This document shows positions 30,254-39,573 of a stretch of DNA of 64,000 nucleotides, one piece after another. Position 1 is the stretch's first letter; the number at the start of each line of letters is the position of its first letter. Under the pieces are notes generated by a model. The model did not search any database. It saw only the letters and a program-made list of their open reading frames with translations, and was not told the DNA's origin. Position numbers and translations under genes: made by a program. This stretch comes from Streptomyces sp. TLI_235 (GTDB lineage: Bacteria; Actinomycetota; Actinomycetes; Streptomycetales; Streptomycetaceae): positions 62,001-126,000 of the forward strand of contig NSGV01000001.1 in NCBI GenBank assembly GCA_002300355.1. The letters are read 5' to 3'.

Positions 30254-33051
30254 CCGCCGCACCCGCGGGCACCTTCGACCCGCTGCGCGCCCAACTCCAG
30301 GAGGCGGCCGCCTCGTTCGCCGGCGGTCCGGACGCCCTCCAGGCCATCCTGCTCGGCATCGTCGACGACGTCGACCGGGCCGTGCACGAACCGCTGGAGA
30401 TCTTCCCGGTCTGCCACCACTCGCCGGCCTCCGCGGTCGCGATGGCCCGCCGGCTGCGCGAGAAGCAGCCCAAGGTGGTCTACCTGGAGCTGTGCGAGGA
30501 CATGGCACCGCTCCTCACCGAGCTGCGCAACTGCCGCCTCCCGGTGGCCGTCCAGGCGTTCGCCACCGAGATCGACGGCTTTCCCGCCGACTGGGCGCCG
30601 CTCTCGGTGGTCGCGCCGATCACCGAGGCCTCCGCCGAGTACCAGGCGATCGCCTACGCCCTGGACACGCCCGGCGTCGAACTCGTCCTGGTCGACCGCT
30701 CCTCGGACCACGTCTTCCAGTGGCAGCCGCACGACGCCGAACCGACCGACCCGGACGGCCGGGCCGACCAGGGCACGGCACCGGCCGAGGAGGAGGCCGC
30801 CCTGCACGGCGACGCGGTCGGCGTGGAGATCGGCGATCTCCGGCCGCGGTTCGCCGAGTTGGAGGAGCACCTGCTCCGCCACGGCAAGGTCCGGCACTGG
30901 TCCGAGTGGTGGCACCAGTACGTCGAGGTCCCGCTCGGCGACAGCGACCACGACACCTACCGGCAGGTCATGCTGCTGATCGGCAGCCTGTTCCGCCGGC
31001 TCGCACCCGGCGACCCTCGGCGGGTCACCGTGGACGAGGACCGCGAGCGGTACATGTGGACCAGGATGCGCGAGCACCTGGCCGCCACCGGCACCGACCC
31101 GGCGGACTGCCTGTACGTCTGCGGCGCCTTCCACGCGGCCAGCCGGGTCGCCGAGTTCGGCATCGCGGGCAGCGACACCTTCGCGATCACGCCGCGCTCC
31201 GCCACCCGCTGGCAGCACGGCCTGATCCCGTCCAGCCACGCGGCCATCGAGGCCCAGTTCGGCCTGGCCGGCGGCTCGGTGTCGATCGCCGCCACGGTCT
31301 GGGCGAAGAACCTCAAGCGCACCAAGGTGCAGCCGTACCGGCTGGCCGGCCAGGTCGGCGGGGCGAAGAGCACCCGGAAGGCCGCCGCCGCGCCCGCCCC
31401 GGCACCCGGGCCGCCGCAGACCGACCGGCTCTCCGGCTTCCTGCAGCGCCCGCCCGTCCTCGACACCCTGGACGAGGCCGAACTGCTCGGCTGGTCCGTG
31501 GACATCGTCCGCGCCGCCCGGCGCAACGGCTACCTCGCCTCCACCGCCGACGCCATCTCCGTCTTCGAGACCTCCGTCCTGCTGGCCGGGATGCGCGACC
31601 GGGCCAAGCCCACCCCGTACGACTTCCAGGACGCCGCGGTCACCTGCATCGAGAAGGACACCGTGCCGGGCCGGCGCGACGTCCGGCGGCTGGTCGAGAT
31701 CATGATGGGCGGCGACCGGATCGGCCAGGTCGGCTACGACGCGCTGCCGCCGCTCGCCCGCGACGTCCACGACCGGCTCGCCCCGCTCGGTCTCCGGCTG
31801 GAGCAGCGCGGCGTGCAGCGGGCCCTGCTCGACATCGCCTCCCGGCCGGAGCTGGCGAAGTGCTCCGACGTGCTGTGGATGCTGCGTTACCTGCTGCCGG
31901 ACGGCGCAGCGCGGCCGATCATGGGCGAGCGGAAACTCGGCGAACGCTCCATCCAGGAGTCCTGGGACCTCTCCCTCGGCACCCACCAGCGGGCGCTGAT
32001 CGAACTCGGCTACGAGGGCGTCGGCATCGAGCAGGTGCTGGAGCAGCGGCTGCGCCGCAAGGCGTACGGCCCGCAGGCCACCACCGCCGCCGTGCTGGAG
32101 GCCGTCGAGGACGCCACCCTCCACCTGCGCAGCCGCCGGCTCGCGGACGAACTCGGCCGGCACGCCCTGGAGGTGCTGGCGACCGAGCGGAGCGTCGACG
32201 GGGCGCCCGAGGTGCTGCGCCGGATCCGGCGGCTGCTCGCGTACTACCGGACCAGCGAGCCGGTGCTGCCCGCCTGGATCGAGTCCTTCGTCAGGACCGG
32301 GTACGCGCACTACTGCACCCTGCTGCCGACGGCCTTCACCGACGAGGACGCGACGGTCCGTCAGATCGCGGCGATGCTGGGCTTCCTGTTCAGCATGGAG
32401 AGCCTGGCGCTGTCGCTGGGCTGCGACCGCACCCAGCTGGAACTCGCCGTCGCGCAGTCGCACCCGGAGGAGCCGTCCCGGGTGGCGCTGCTGTGGGCCG
32501 CGCAGGTGCAGCTCGGGCGGCTGTCGCGGGCGGAGCTGCGGTCGCGCTGCGACGCGCTGCTGGCCAACCCGCTGGCGCTGCCCGCCTATCCGCGCTACCT
32601 GAGCGGTTTCGTGCAGGCGCTGGAGCCGGTGCCGGGCCTGACCGACTTCGTGGTGGAGGCGGTGTCCCAGGCCTTCGGCCGACTGCCGGACGGGGTGCTG
32701 CTGCCCTGGCTGCCGACCCTGATCACCAGCCTGCGGGCGGACGGCGCCGACCTCGCGCCGCTGCTGATCCGCGAGGCCGGACGGATCTTCCCCGGCCGGC
32801 TCGCCGCCCTGGACACCTGGGTCCCGCCGTGGCGCGCCCCGCAGCCCGACCCTGCCGCACTGCGCCCGACCCGGCTTGGCTCCGGCGGCTCCGCCCTCCT
32901 GGCGGCGCACCCGGCGGCGTGCGACGCCCTGGCGGGGCTGCTCGGCTGCGACGGCGGCTGGCGGTCACCGGACGCCCCCGGCGGCGCGGCCCTGCTCACC
33001 CGCCACCCGGACGCCGCCGGGGCCCTGGAGGCGCTGCTCGCCACCAGCTGA
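30250..33051 (+). CDS. DUF5682-family protein with TraB/ChaN-like domain (YehM-like)
   Basis: 933 residues from a GTG overlapping the MoxR stop. The N-terminal third resembles the TraB/TIKI/ChaN-like putative metallohydrolase fold: HHSP at residues 56-59, acidic residues in LELCEDM (E80, E83), and a GxxH motif (GAFH, 292-295). A Pro/Ala linker at about 380-400 precedes a long helical C-terminal half resembling repeats. In Escherichia coli the equivalent set (yehL, yehM, yehP, yehQ) is also uncharacterised. Proposed role: effector acted on by the MoxR-VWA pair; activity is untested. A perfect-pairing terminator lies just past the stop. Confidence 0.85.
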   Translation: MTAAPAGTFDPLRAQLQEAAASFAGGPDALQAILLGIVDDVDRAVHEPLEIFPVCHHSPASAVAMARRLREKQPKVVYLELCEDMAPLLTELRNCRLPVAVQAFATEIDGFPADWAPLSVVAPITEASAEYQAIAYALDTPGVELVLVDRSSDHVFQWQPHDAEPTDPDGRADQGTAPAEEEAALHGDAVGVEIGDLRPRFAELEEHLLRHGKVRHWSEWWHQYVEVPLGDSDHDTYRQVMLLIGSLFRRLAPGDPRRVTVDEDRERYMWTRMREHLAATGTDPADCLYVCGAFHAASRVAEFGIAGSDTFAITPRSATRWQHGLIPSSHAAIEAQFGLAGGSVSIAATVWAKNLKRTKVQPYRLAGQVGGAKSTRKAAAAPAPAPGPPQTDRLSGFLQRPPVLDTLDEAELLGWSVDIVRAARRNGYLASTADAISVFETSVLLAGMRDRAKPTPYDFQDAAVTCIEKDTVPGRRDVRRLVEIMMGGDRIGQVGYDALPPLARDVHDRLAPLGLRLEQRGVQRALLDIASRPELAKCSDVLWMLRYLLPDGAARPIMGERKLGERSIQESWDLSLGTHQRALIELGYEGVGIEQVLEQRLRRKAYGPQATTAAVLEAVEDATLHLRSRRLADELGRHALEVLATERSVDGAPEVLRRIRRLLAYYRTSEPVLPAWIESFVRTGYAHYCTLLPTAFTDEDATVRQIAAMLGFLFSMESLALSLGCDRTQLELAVAQSHPEEPSRVALLWAAQVQLGRLSRAELRSRCDALLANPLALPAYPRYLSGFVQALEPVPGLTDFVVEAVSQAFGRLPDGVLLPWLPTLITSLRADGADLAPLLIREAGRIFPGRLAALDTWVPPWRAPQPDPAALRPTRLGSGGSALLAAHPAACDALAGLLGCDGGWRSPDAPGGAALLTRHPDAAGALEALLATS

Positions 33052-33059
33052 CGTTGCCG

Positions 33060-33097
33060 CGCGGCGGCCGTACCCCGGACAGGGTGCGGCCGTCGCG
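33060..33097 (+). terminator. Terminator ending the MoxR-VWA operon
   Basis: A 16-bp stem (33060-33075 with 33082-33097, two G-T wobbles) with a 6-base loop, 8 bases past the DUF5682 stop. It separates that operon from the Fic gene. Confidence 0.75.
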
Positions 33098-33176
33098 GCG
33101 TCCCCTCGGCGGCGCTGCGGGAGCCGCGTGCGGCAATCCGCTTGAACGGACGCGGGCGGGCGGGCAGGCTTGCGCG

Positions 33177-34544
33177 GTGATTCATGCGCTCTCGCCGGCG
33201 TTTCTGACCTGGGACGAGGTCGACCCGGGCCGCCACCCCTTCGACGGCACGTCGGCGGCGCAGGTGGTGCACGCGCTCGGCCCCGCCCGGTGTGTGCCCC
33301 GCCGCCCCGACGTCACCCTCGCCGACCCGGCCCTGAATGCCTGGGCCCGCGACGAGGCCGGGCTCTGGGCCGACGCGGTGTCGCACGCCCTGGTCGAGCG
33401 GTACGGCCGCTGGGCCGTGGGCTGGCGCTGGGCGCACGGCGAGGGCGACTTCGACGGGGGACCGGTCGGGAGCTGGTGCTGCCCGACACACTCGATCACG
33501 ACTCCGGAGGAGACGCTCGCCCGTGTCGTCGCGGCGCTCTGCGAGTGGCGCGGATGGCTGGAGAGTCTCGCCGAGCGGTTCGGGGCGTACCCGCTGCAGC
33601 TGGCCGCCGTCGGGGACCAGCGGATCCTGTGGGAGCGTGCGGCCCGCGATCTGATCCTTCAGGTGTCCGACCGCACGGGCTGCGGCAGCGGCTGGTACGG
33701 GCACTGCCGGCAGGTGCTGGGCTGGTTCCTCGACAGCCGGGGCGTCGCATCCGACATCGCCGAGAAGCTGGTCGGCCGAGCGATCGGCGGGCGGTTCCGG
33801 AGCTGGACGGACCCCGACCCGGTGCTGGTCGAGGACATCGCGGAACGGCTCGCCCTGTCGGTGCGGCCGGAGGACGGCGCCCGGCCCGCCGGGGCCGTGC
33901 CCGACCACCTGGCACGCTGGCTGGAGGTGCGCGGGACCGTGCCCTGGCAGAACGGCCCGGACGGCGGTGCGGACGGACCGGTGACCCCGTCGCGGGACGG
34001 CGCGGCGGAGGACGTCCGCGCCTTCGACGGCGCACTGGACCCGGCTCGGGCACAGGGCATGCTCAGCGCCCTGGACCTCGTCCGGGCGGACGCCTCGCGC
34101 GGCGTCCCGCTCGACTTCGAGCTGCTCCGAGGCTGGCAGCAGCACGTCCTGGGCACCCCGCAGCCTCCGCCGTTCCGCAGCCTGCCGGCCTTCGCCAAGG
34201 GCGGCTCGGAGCGCTACGGCATCGGCCCGGACACCCGTGCCCGCCTGGACACCTGTCTGGCCGAGAGCACCGCGGGCACCGGGCGGCCCCTCCCGCTGAC
34301 CGCCCGTGCCGCCCGCGCCTACCTCGACGTCTGCTTCTTCCACCCCTTCGACGACGGCAACGCCCGAGCCGCCTTCCTCACCCTGGTCTTCGTCCTCGCC
34401 CGCGAGGGCATCACCCTCGTCGGGGTCGGCCTGCTCCGGCGGGTCGCCTTCCGCGCCGACAGCTCCGACGACGCGCTGAGCCTCGCCGGCTACGTCGACC
34501 TCCATCTCGGGGAGACCCGGCGCACCGCCGCCTCGCCGCCGTAG
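33177..34544 (+). CDS. Fic-domain protein
   Basis: 455 residues from a GTG. The catalytic Fic core is near the C-terminus: HPFDDGNARAAF with H389, fitting HxFx(D/E)GNxR, so AMP (or another NMP) transfer to a target protein is likely. The first 270 residues are a family-specific extension rich in Trp (WRWAHGEGDF, WCCP, LCEWRGW) with no domain I recognise. No inhibitory S/TxxxE(G/N) motif was spotted in the core, though I cannot exclude one. It follows the MoxR-VWA operon by 125 bases but is separated from it by a terminator. Confidence 0.88.
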   Translation: MIHALSPAFLTWDEVDPGRHPFDGTSAAQVVHALGPARCVPRRPDVTLADPALNAWARDEAGLWADAVSHALVERYGRWAVGWRWAHGEGDFDGGPVGSWCCPTHSITTPEETLARVVAALCEWRGWLESLAERFGAYPLQLAAVGDQRILWERAARDLILQVSDRTGCGSGWYGHCRQVLGWFLDSRGVASDIAEKLVGRAIGGRFRSWTDPDPVLVEDIAERLALSVRPEDGARPAGAVPDHLARWLEVRGTVPWQNGPDGGADGPVTPSRDGAAEDVRAFDGALDPARAQGMLSALDLVRADASRGVPLDFELLRGWQQHVLGTPQPPPFRSLPAFAKGGSERYGIGPDTRARLDTCLAESTAGTGRPLPLTARAARAYLDVCFFHPFDDGNARAAFLTLVFVLAREGITLVGVGLLRRVAFRADSSDDALSLAGYVDLHLGETRRTAASPP

Positions 34545-34572
34545 TCCGCCGCGGCAGGCCGGGCCTGGCCCG

Positions 34573-35574
34573 TCAGGAGGCACCCCGGGCGGACCGGCCC
34601 GCCTCCTCGGTGCCGCGGCCCCGGGCGACGGAGACCACCAGGGCGGCGGCGGTGATCAGCCAGGCGGCGACGGCGATCCAGAGGAGGGGTCGGCCGAGGG
34701 TGTCCAGCCAGGCGATGCGGGTGGCGGTGCCGGTGGAGAGGGTGGCGACGGCGCTGATGCCGAGCGGGAAGACGGTGGCCCAGCGGCGGATGTTGTACCG
34801 CAGTCGGGGGCGGCCGATCTCCGCGGCGAGCAGGACGACATAGCCGACCAGGTCGAGCGAGAGCAGGACGAGGGTCAGGTCGCGCAGCACGGTGTGTCCG
34901 ATGCCGGTCCACTCGGGCCAGGCGGTCAGTTTGGCGCCGGCCAGGGCGCAGATGGCGAGGGCGCCGGCGGCGATCCACTGGTCGCCGGCGCCGGTCCAGA
35001 TCTGGCGGAGGTCGAAGCGGGCCAGTGCGGCGGCGTACAGCAGCAGGCCGAGGGCGAAGGTGGCCATGGCGGCCGGGGCGAGCCAGTCTCCGCTGCCGGC
35101 CAGGGCGAGGGTGCCGGCCAGGACGGCGAGGCCCTCGGTGGCCACGCAGACCAGGAAGGCGACGCCGGGCAGGTGGTGCTTCCAGTGCCGCAGGACGGAG
35201 ATCAGCAGCGGCGGCCAGGCCACCGCGGCGATCGCGAGCAGGACTTCGCCCGTGCTCTGCCATCCGGAGAGCGAGAACCGGGTGCCGACGACCGTGGTCC
35301 CGGCCACGGCGGTGAGCGCGGGCGGGGTGGCGGCGTTGGTGGTCCACCGGTCGCGGTCCCGCAGCAGGGTGAGCGCGAAGGCGAGGGCGAGCAGCAGCCA
35401 GCCGGCGGCGGCCAGGGCCAGCAGCACCTGGGAGGAGGTCTCACGGCCGATCAGGTGAAGCCCCACGGAGACGATGCCGGTGGCCATCACGGCGGAGCCG
35501 GCGGCGGGCGGCAGGCTCGCCCACCAGCGCGCGGTCGATCGGTCGTCGGCCCGGTTCACCGTGGGGAGGTCCAT
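34573..35574 (-). CDS. TDT-family tellurite resistance/C4-dicarboxylate transporter
   Basis: About 333 residues if it starts at the ATG at 35574 (35631 is the alternative; no clear ribosome site for either). About ten hydrophobic helices. Family segments: PPAAGSAVMATGIVSVGLHLIG near the N-terminus and the repeated small-residue helices of the TehA/MaeP type (RRWATVFPLGISAVATLSTG). These are channel-like carriers for organic or inorganic anions; tellurite export is not implied. Convergent with the Fic gene. Confidence 0.87.
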   Translation of the reverse strand: MDLPTVNRADDRSTARWWASLPPAAGSAVMATGIVSVGLHLIGRETSSQVLLALAAAGWLLLALAFALTLLRDRDRWTTNAATPPALTAVAGTTVVGTRFSLSGWQSTGEVLLAIAAVAWPPLLISVLRHWKHHLPGVAFLVCVATEGLAVLAGTLALAGSGDWLAPAAMATFALGLLLYAAALARFDLRQIWTGAGDQWIAAGALAICALAGAKLTAWPEWTGIGHTVLRDLTLVLLSLDLVGYVVLLAAEIGRPRLRYNIRRWATVFPLGISAVATLSTGTATRIAWLDTLGRPLLWIAVAAWLITAAALVVSVARGRGTEEAGRSARGAS

Positions 35575-35746
35575 GCTGCCATCGCAGCGCAGCTGCGCCG
35601 GGGATGTCAGCGGGGCACGCCGACGGGCCACTCCCCCGGAGGCCCGAATCCGGGGGTGCGGCCCGTCACCGCCCGGCGCGGCGGGAGAGGCGCGGGCACC
35701 GGACGGGGTCGTGGCGAGTCGAGCGGCCGCGGTCGGAGCGGCGGGG

Positions 35747-36690
35747 TCAGAGCAGCGGCCCGGTGACCGGCAGCACCACCTGGCAGGGGATCGGCCGCGG
35801 GTGCGCCGGGTCCAGGGCGTTGAGCACGTCGGTGAGGGCGATCGGGTCGTAGCCGATCTCCAGGTGGTCGGTGGCGTCGAGCGGGCACTGATCCTGCACG
35901 GTGAGGTTGGTGACGTGCGGGCCGGCCGGCAGGAAGGCGTTGGTGTACGGGGTGACGACCTCGTCGAAGCGGGTGGCGATCACGGTGTAGTCGACGCCGG
36001 GAACGGTCTGGCCGCCGGCGTCGAGGGCCGCGAGGAACGGCGAGCCGATCTCCTGTTCGACACAGGCCGCGCAGAGGTTGTCGAGCAGCTCGTTGGCCGG
36101 CTCCAGGATGTGGAGGGTGCGGCCGAGTTCGGTGATGCCGTCCAGGGTGGTGCCGCTGTTGTTGGGGGCGATGCCGACCAGCTTGCCGACCTTGGCGGCG
36201 CCGCCGAGGTTCTTCAGGTAGTAGCGGGCCATCAGGCCGCCGCCCTGGGAGTGGCCGACCAGGTCGACCTCGCGGGCCCCGGTGGCGGCGAGCACCGTGT
36301 CGACGAAGGCGGCGAGGTCCCCGGCGGAGGCCGCGATCGGACCGGTGCCCTGGACGGGCGAGCCCGCCGCGCCGCCGTAGCTGAACGCGTGGACGCAGTA
36401 CCCGGCGTTGGCCAGCAGCGGCGCCGCGCCGCCCCAGTAGTCGTTCATGTTCTCGAGGGTGCCGTGCACCAGGACGACCGGGCGGGGTGGGCGGCCGAGG
36501 GCCGGCAGGACGGGTCGTTCGCGCCGGCCGGCGGCCGGTCGGGACTGAAGAAGCCCTTCACGAACCCGGCGCCGAAGTGGTACTCGACCGGGTACGGGCC
36601 GGCCGCGGCGGCCGGCTGTCCGCCGGCCGCGAGCAGGCCCGCGGCGGCGAGTGCCGCCACCGTGAACGACCGGGCGCGCTTCGCTCTCAT
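35747..36690 (-). pseudogene. Secreted lipase gene with a one-base frameshift
   Basis: Two adjacent frames together encode a triacylglycerol lipase-like protein. Frame 1 starts at an ATG at 36690 with a signal peptide (MRAKRARSFTVAALAAAG..AAAA) and runs through FFSPDRPPAGANDPSCRPSAAHP. Frame 2 continues with RPVVLVHGTLENMNDYW, the nucleophile motif GHSQGG and the C-terminal EIGYDPIALTDVLNAL. They join if one C is added to CACCCC on the coding strand (36484-36487 on the plus strand). Either real inactivation or a homopolymer error; the domain content is otherwise intact, so a live gene is quite possible. Confidence 0.85.
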
Positions 36691-36909
36691 ATTCCACACC
36701 TTCCGATTCCTCCGGAATTCCCTGACGTCCGGACGGAACCCGAAGCTAAGTGCGGCCTGATGGTGCGTCAACACACTCGGCGGCCCGTCGGCGGAAATCC
36801 TTCGGCGGATGCCAGGATTCCCCCCACCCCCTCCCGAAACCTGTCATCCGCACGAGCGATTCTCCGTCAGGTGCCGTGCGCCACAATGCACAACAGCACA
36901 CCATCTCTA

Positions 36910-36939
36910 TTGACCAGCCGACAACATCGCCCGCATACT
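36910..36939 (+). promoter_or_regulatory. Promoter of the PucR-like gene (leaderless start)
   Basis: -35 TTGACC (36910-36915), an 18-base spacer, -10 CATACT (36934-36939). Transcription should begin close to 36946-36947, where the GTG start codon lies, and no Shine-Dalgarno is present, so the message is probably leaderless. Confidence 0.6.
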
Positions 36940-36946
36940 CCCCCCT

Positions 36947-38106
36947 GTGACACGACCGAGAGAGCCGCTTCCACGCAATTTCTCCACAGATCTCAGAGCC
37001 GAGGAGAAGAGTCTCGCGGTCGAGATCATCCGGGAGATCCGGGCGGCGATTCCGGAATTCTCCCGGCCGCTGGCGGGCCAATTCGGGGCGGGAATCCAGC
37101 ACGGCGTGGAGACCGCGCTCGCCGAGTTCGCCGACCGGATCGAGGGCGCCGGTAGCCTCGGCGCGGAGCGGCTGCGGGTCTACCGCTCGCTCGGCCGGGG
37201 CGAACTCGCCGAGGGGCGCAGCCTGGACGCGCTGCAGGCCGCGTACCGGCTCGGCGCCCGGGTGGCCTGGCGCCGCTACGCGCGGGTGGCCCGCCGCTGC
37301 GGGCTCGGCGCGGAACCGCTGGTGACGCTGGCGGAGGCGGTGTTCGCGCACATCGACGAGATCGCGGCCGCGAGCGTGCAGGGATACGTGGAAGCGCGCG
37401 CCGACCGGGCGGGCGCGCTCGGCCGCTCCCGCCACCAACTGCTCGAAGCGCTGCTGGGCGGCGCGAGCGGGGACGAGATCCGGCTGGCCGCCGCGGCCGC
37501 GGACTGGGCACTGCCGGAGCGGGTGGTCTGTGTCGCGCTGGACCCGCCGGCCGCCGACCGGCCCCGGCCGCCACGGCTGCCCGACCCTGTACCGGCCGAC
37601 CTGGACCACCCCGACTGCTCGTCCCGGAGCCGGACCTGTACCTGCGGGACGGCCAGGTGCAGGAGGCGCTGCGCGGCCGGGGTGCGGTGATCGGCCCGCC
37701 GGTGCCGCTCGCAGAGGCGGCGGAGTCGCTGCGCTGGGCACGGCTGGTGCGCGGCCGGCTCCCCGGCCCGCCGCCCGAGCCGGTGGACTGCCGGGACCGG
37801 CTGGCCGACCTGCTGCTGCTCGCCGACCGCCCGCTGGTCCGGCTGATCGCCGAGCGCGGGCTGGCCCCGCTCGCCGGGCTGACGGCCAAGCAGCGCCACC
37901 GGCTGGCGGAGACCCTGCTGGCCTGGTTGCAGACCGACCACGGCAGTGCCCCCGAGGTGGCTGCCCGGCTCGCCATCCACCCGCAGACCGCCCGCCAACG
38001 GCTGCACCGGGCCCAGGAATTGTTCGGAGAGACGTTCAGCGGCCCGGACGCCCGATTCGAACTCGAGGTCGCCCTGCGGTCGGCCCTCCGCGACCTGGCC
38101 GGCTGA
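36947..38106 (+). pseudogene. PucR/CdaR-like regulator gene with a one-base frameshift
   Basis: The first frame (GTG at 36947) gives about 220 residues with the N-terminal helical domain (AVEIIREIRAAIPEFSRPL; RGELAEGRSLDALQAAYRLG). The second frame gives LLVPEPDLYLRDGQVQEALRG and the C-terminal PucR helix-turn-helix (ETLLAWLQTD, VAARLAIHPQTARQRLHRAQELFG). Adding one C in the run at 37609-37612 (CACCCCG) fuses them into about 386 residues. It is divergent from the lipase and may control it. See the finding on the matching frameshift. Confidence 0.85.
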
Positions 38107-38193
38107 CCGGGCACAGCCACCGGCACGGCAGAGCGGGTGCCGGCCGGAGATCGGCAGGCCTGTGTACCGCCGGTCCCTCCCCTCGTAGCAGCG

Positions 38194-39573
38194 CTACCGG
38201 CCGACCTCGCGGGCGCGGAAGTCATCGACGGTCTCCCGGCGGATCAGCAGCCGGATCCGCCCGTCGCGGACGGCGGCCACGGCCGGGCGGCCGACCAGGT
38301 TGTAGCCGGAGGCCATCGACAGCTGGTAGGCGCCCGCGGCGGGCACGGCCAGCAGGTCGCCGGGCCGCAGGTCGACGGGGAGTTCGGCGCCGCGCACCAG
38401 GACGTCGCCGGCCTCGCAGTGCCGGCCGACGACGTCCACCGGGGCGGTGGGGCCGCTGCCGGGCCGGCCGACCGGGCGGATCTGGTAGGTGGAGCCGTAC
38501 AGCGCCGGGCGCGGGTTGTCGCTCATGCCGCCGTCCACGGCGGCGAACGCCCGCCCGTCGGCGGTGTGTTTCACCGAAAGCACGCGGTAGACGGCGACGC
38601 CGGCCGGTCCGGCGATGGCCCGGCCGGGCTCGATCAGCAGCCGGGGCACGGCGAGGCCGTGAGCGGCGCAGCGCTCGGCGAGGCGGGTCTCGACGGCGGT
38701 GGCGAACCGGTCCGGGTCGAGTTCCCCGTCGCCGGGGAGGTAGCGGATGCCGTGGCCCCCGCCGAGGTCGAGTTCGGGGAGTTCGCGCCCGTGCCGGTCG
38801 CGGATCTCCGCGAGCAGTCCGACCAGCCGGTCGACGGCGGCGAGGTAGGGCGCGGTGTCGGTGATCTGGGAGCCGAGGTGGCAGTGGAGTCCGACGAGGT
38901 CGAGGCCGGGCTGGCCGACGATGCGGGCGACCGCCTCGGCGGCGTCGCCGCCCGCGATCCGGAAGCCGAACTTCTGCCCGTCGGCGCCGGTCCGCACGGC
39001 GCTGTGGTGTCCGGCGGCGACGCCGGGCAGCACCCGGACGAGGACGCGCTGCGGGGTGTCGGCGACGGCGAGCGCGGCGAGCCGCGGGATCTCGGAGAGG
39101 CTGTCGACGACGATCCGGCCGACCCGCAGCCGCCGGGCGAGCCGGAGTTCCTCGGGGCTCTTGGCGTTGCCGTGCAGCAGGATCCGGTCCGGCGGGAAGC
39201 CCGCGGCGGCGGCAAGCCGGAGTTCGCCGGCCGAGCAGACGTCCAGGCCGAGGCCCTCCTCGGCGGCCCAGTCGGCCATCGCGCTGCAGAGGAAGGCCTT
39301 GGCCGCGTAGTGCACCTGGGCGTGCGGGAGGGCGCGGCGCCAGGCCCGGGCGCGGCGCCGGATCTCGGCCTCGTCCAGGACGTAGAGCGGGGTGCCGAAG
39401 CGCTCGGCGGCCTCCGCCAGGCCGACGCCGCCGATCAGCAGCTCGCCGTCGGGGCCCGGGCGGGCCGAGGCGGGCCACGGGCTGCCGAGCGGCCGGGTGT
39501 CGGCCGGGCCCGCGGCCGTCCGCGGGCCCGCGAGCGGGCGGCCGGTGGGAGGGAGGGCGGACAGCGTGGTCAT
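38194..39573 (-). CDS. lysA: Diaminopimelate decarboxylase-like PLP enzyme
   Basis: 459 residues, fold type III. The PLP lysine lies in VHYAAKAF; a glycine-rich phosphate loop follows (LDLGGGHGIRY), then EPGRAI and the substrate-binding CEAGDVL with a tail matching LysA (GAYQLSMASGYNLVGRP). Converts meso-diaminopimelate to lysine, or a related amino acid to an amine. Its first 40 residues are a Pro/Ala extension. It ends a coupled four-gene operon with a small peptide, so a role beyond bulk lysine synthesis is likely. Confidence 0.9.
   Translation of the reverse strand: MTTLSALPPTGRPLAGPRTAAGPADTRPLGSPWPASARPGPDGELLIGGVGLAEAAERFGTPLYVLDEAEIRRRARAWRRALPHAQVHYAAKAFLCSAMADWAAEEGLGLDVCSAGELRLAAAAGFPPDRILLHGNAKSPEELRLARRLRVGRIVVDSLSEIPRLAALAVADTPQRVLVRVLPGVAAGHHSAVRTGADGQKFGFRIAGGDAAEAVARIVGQPGLDLVGLHCHLGSQITDTAPYLAAVDRLVGLLAEIRDRHGRELPELDLGGGHGIRYLPGDGELDPDRFATAVETRLAERCAAHGLAVPRLLIEPGRAIAGPAGVAVYRVLSVKHTADGRAFAAVDGGMSDNPRPALYGSTYQIRPVGRPGSGPTAPVDVVGRHCEAGDVLVRGAELPVDLRPGDLLAVPAAGAYQLSMASGYNLVGRPAVAAVRDGRIRLLIRRETVDDFRAREVGR

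Noticed and set aside
26249..30508. Long minus-strand frame opposite the MoxR-VWA operon
   Set aside because: Same codon-bias shadow; no ribosome site and no domain.
36484..36490. Programmed frameshift in the lipase gene
   Set aside because: No slippery heptamer of the known kinds with a downstream structure; the identical error at the regulator favours homopolymer miscalling.
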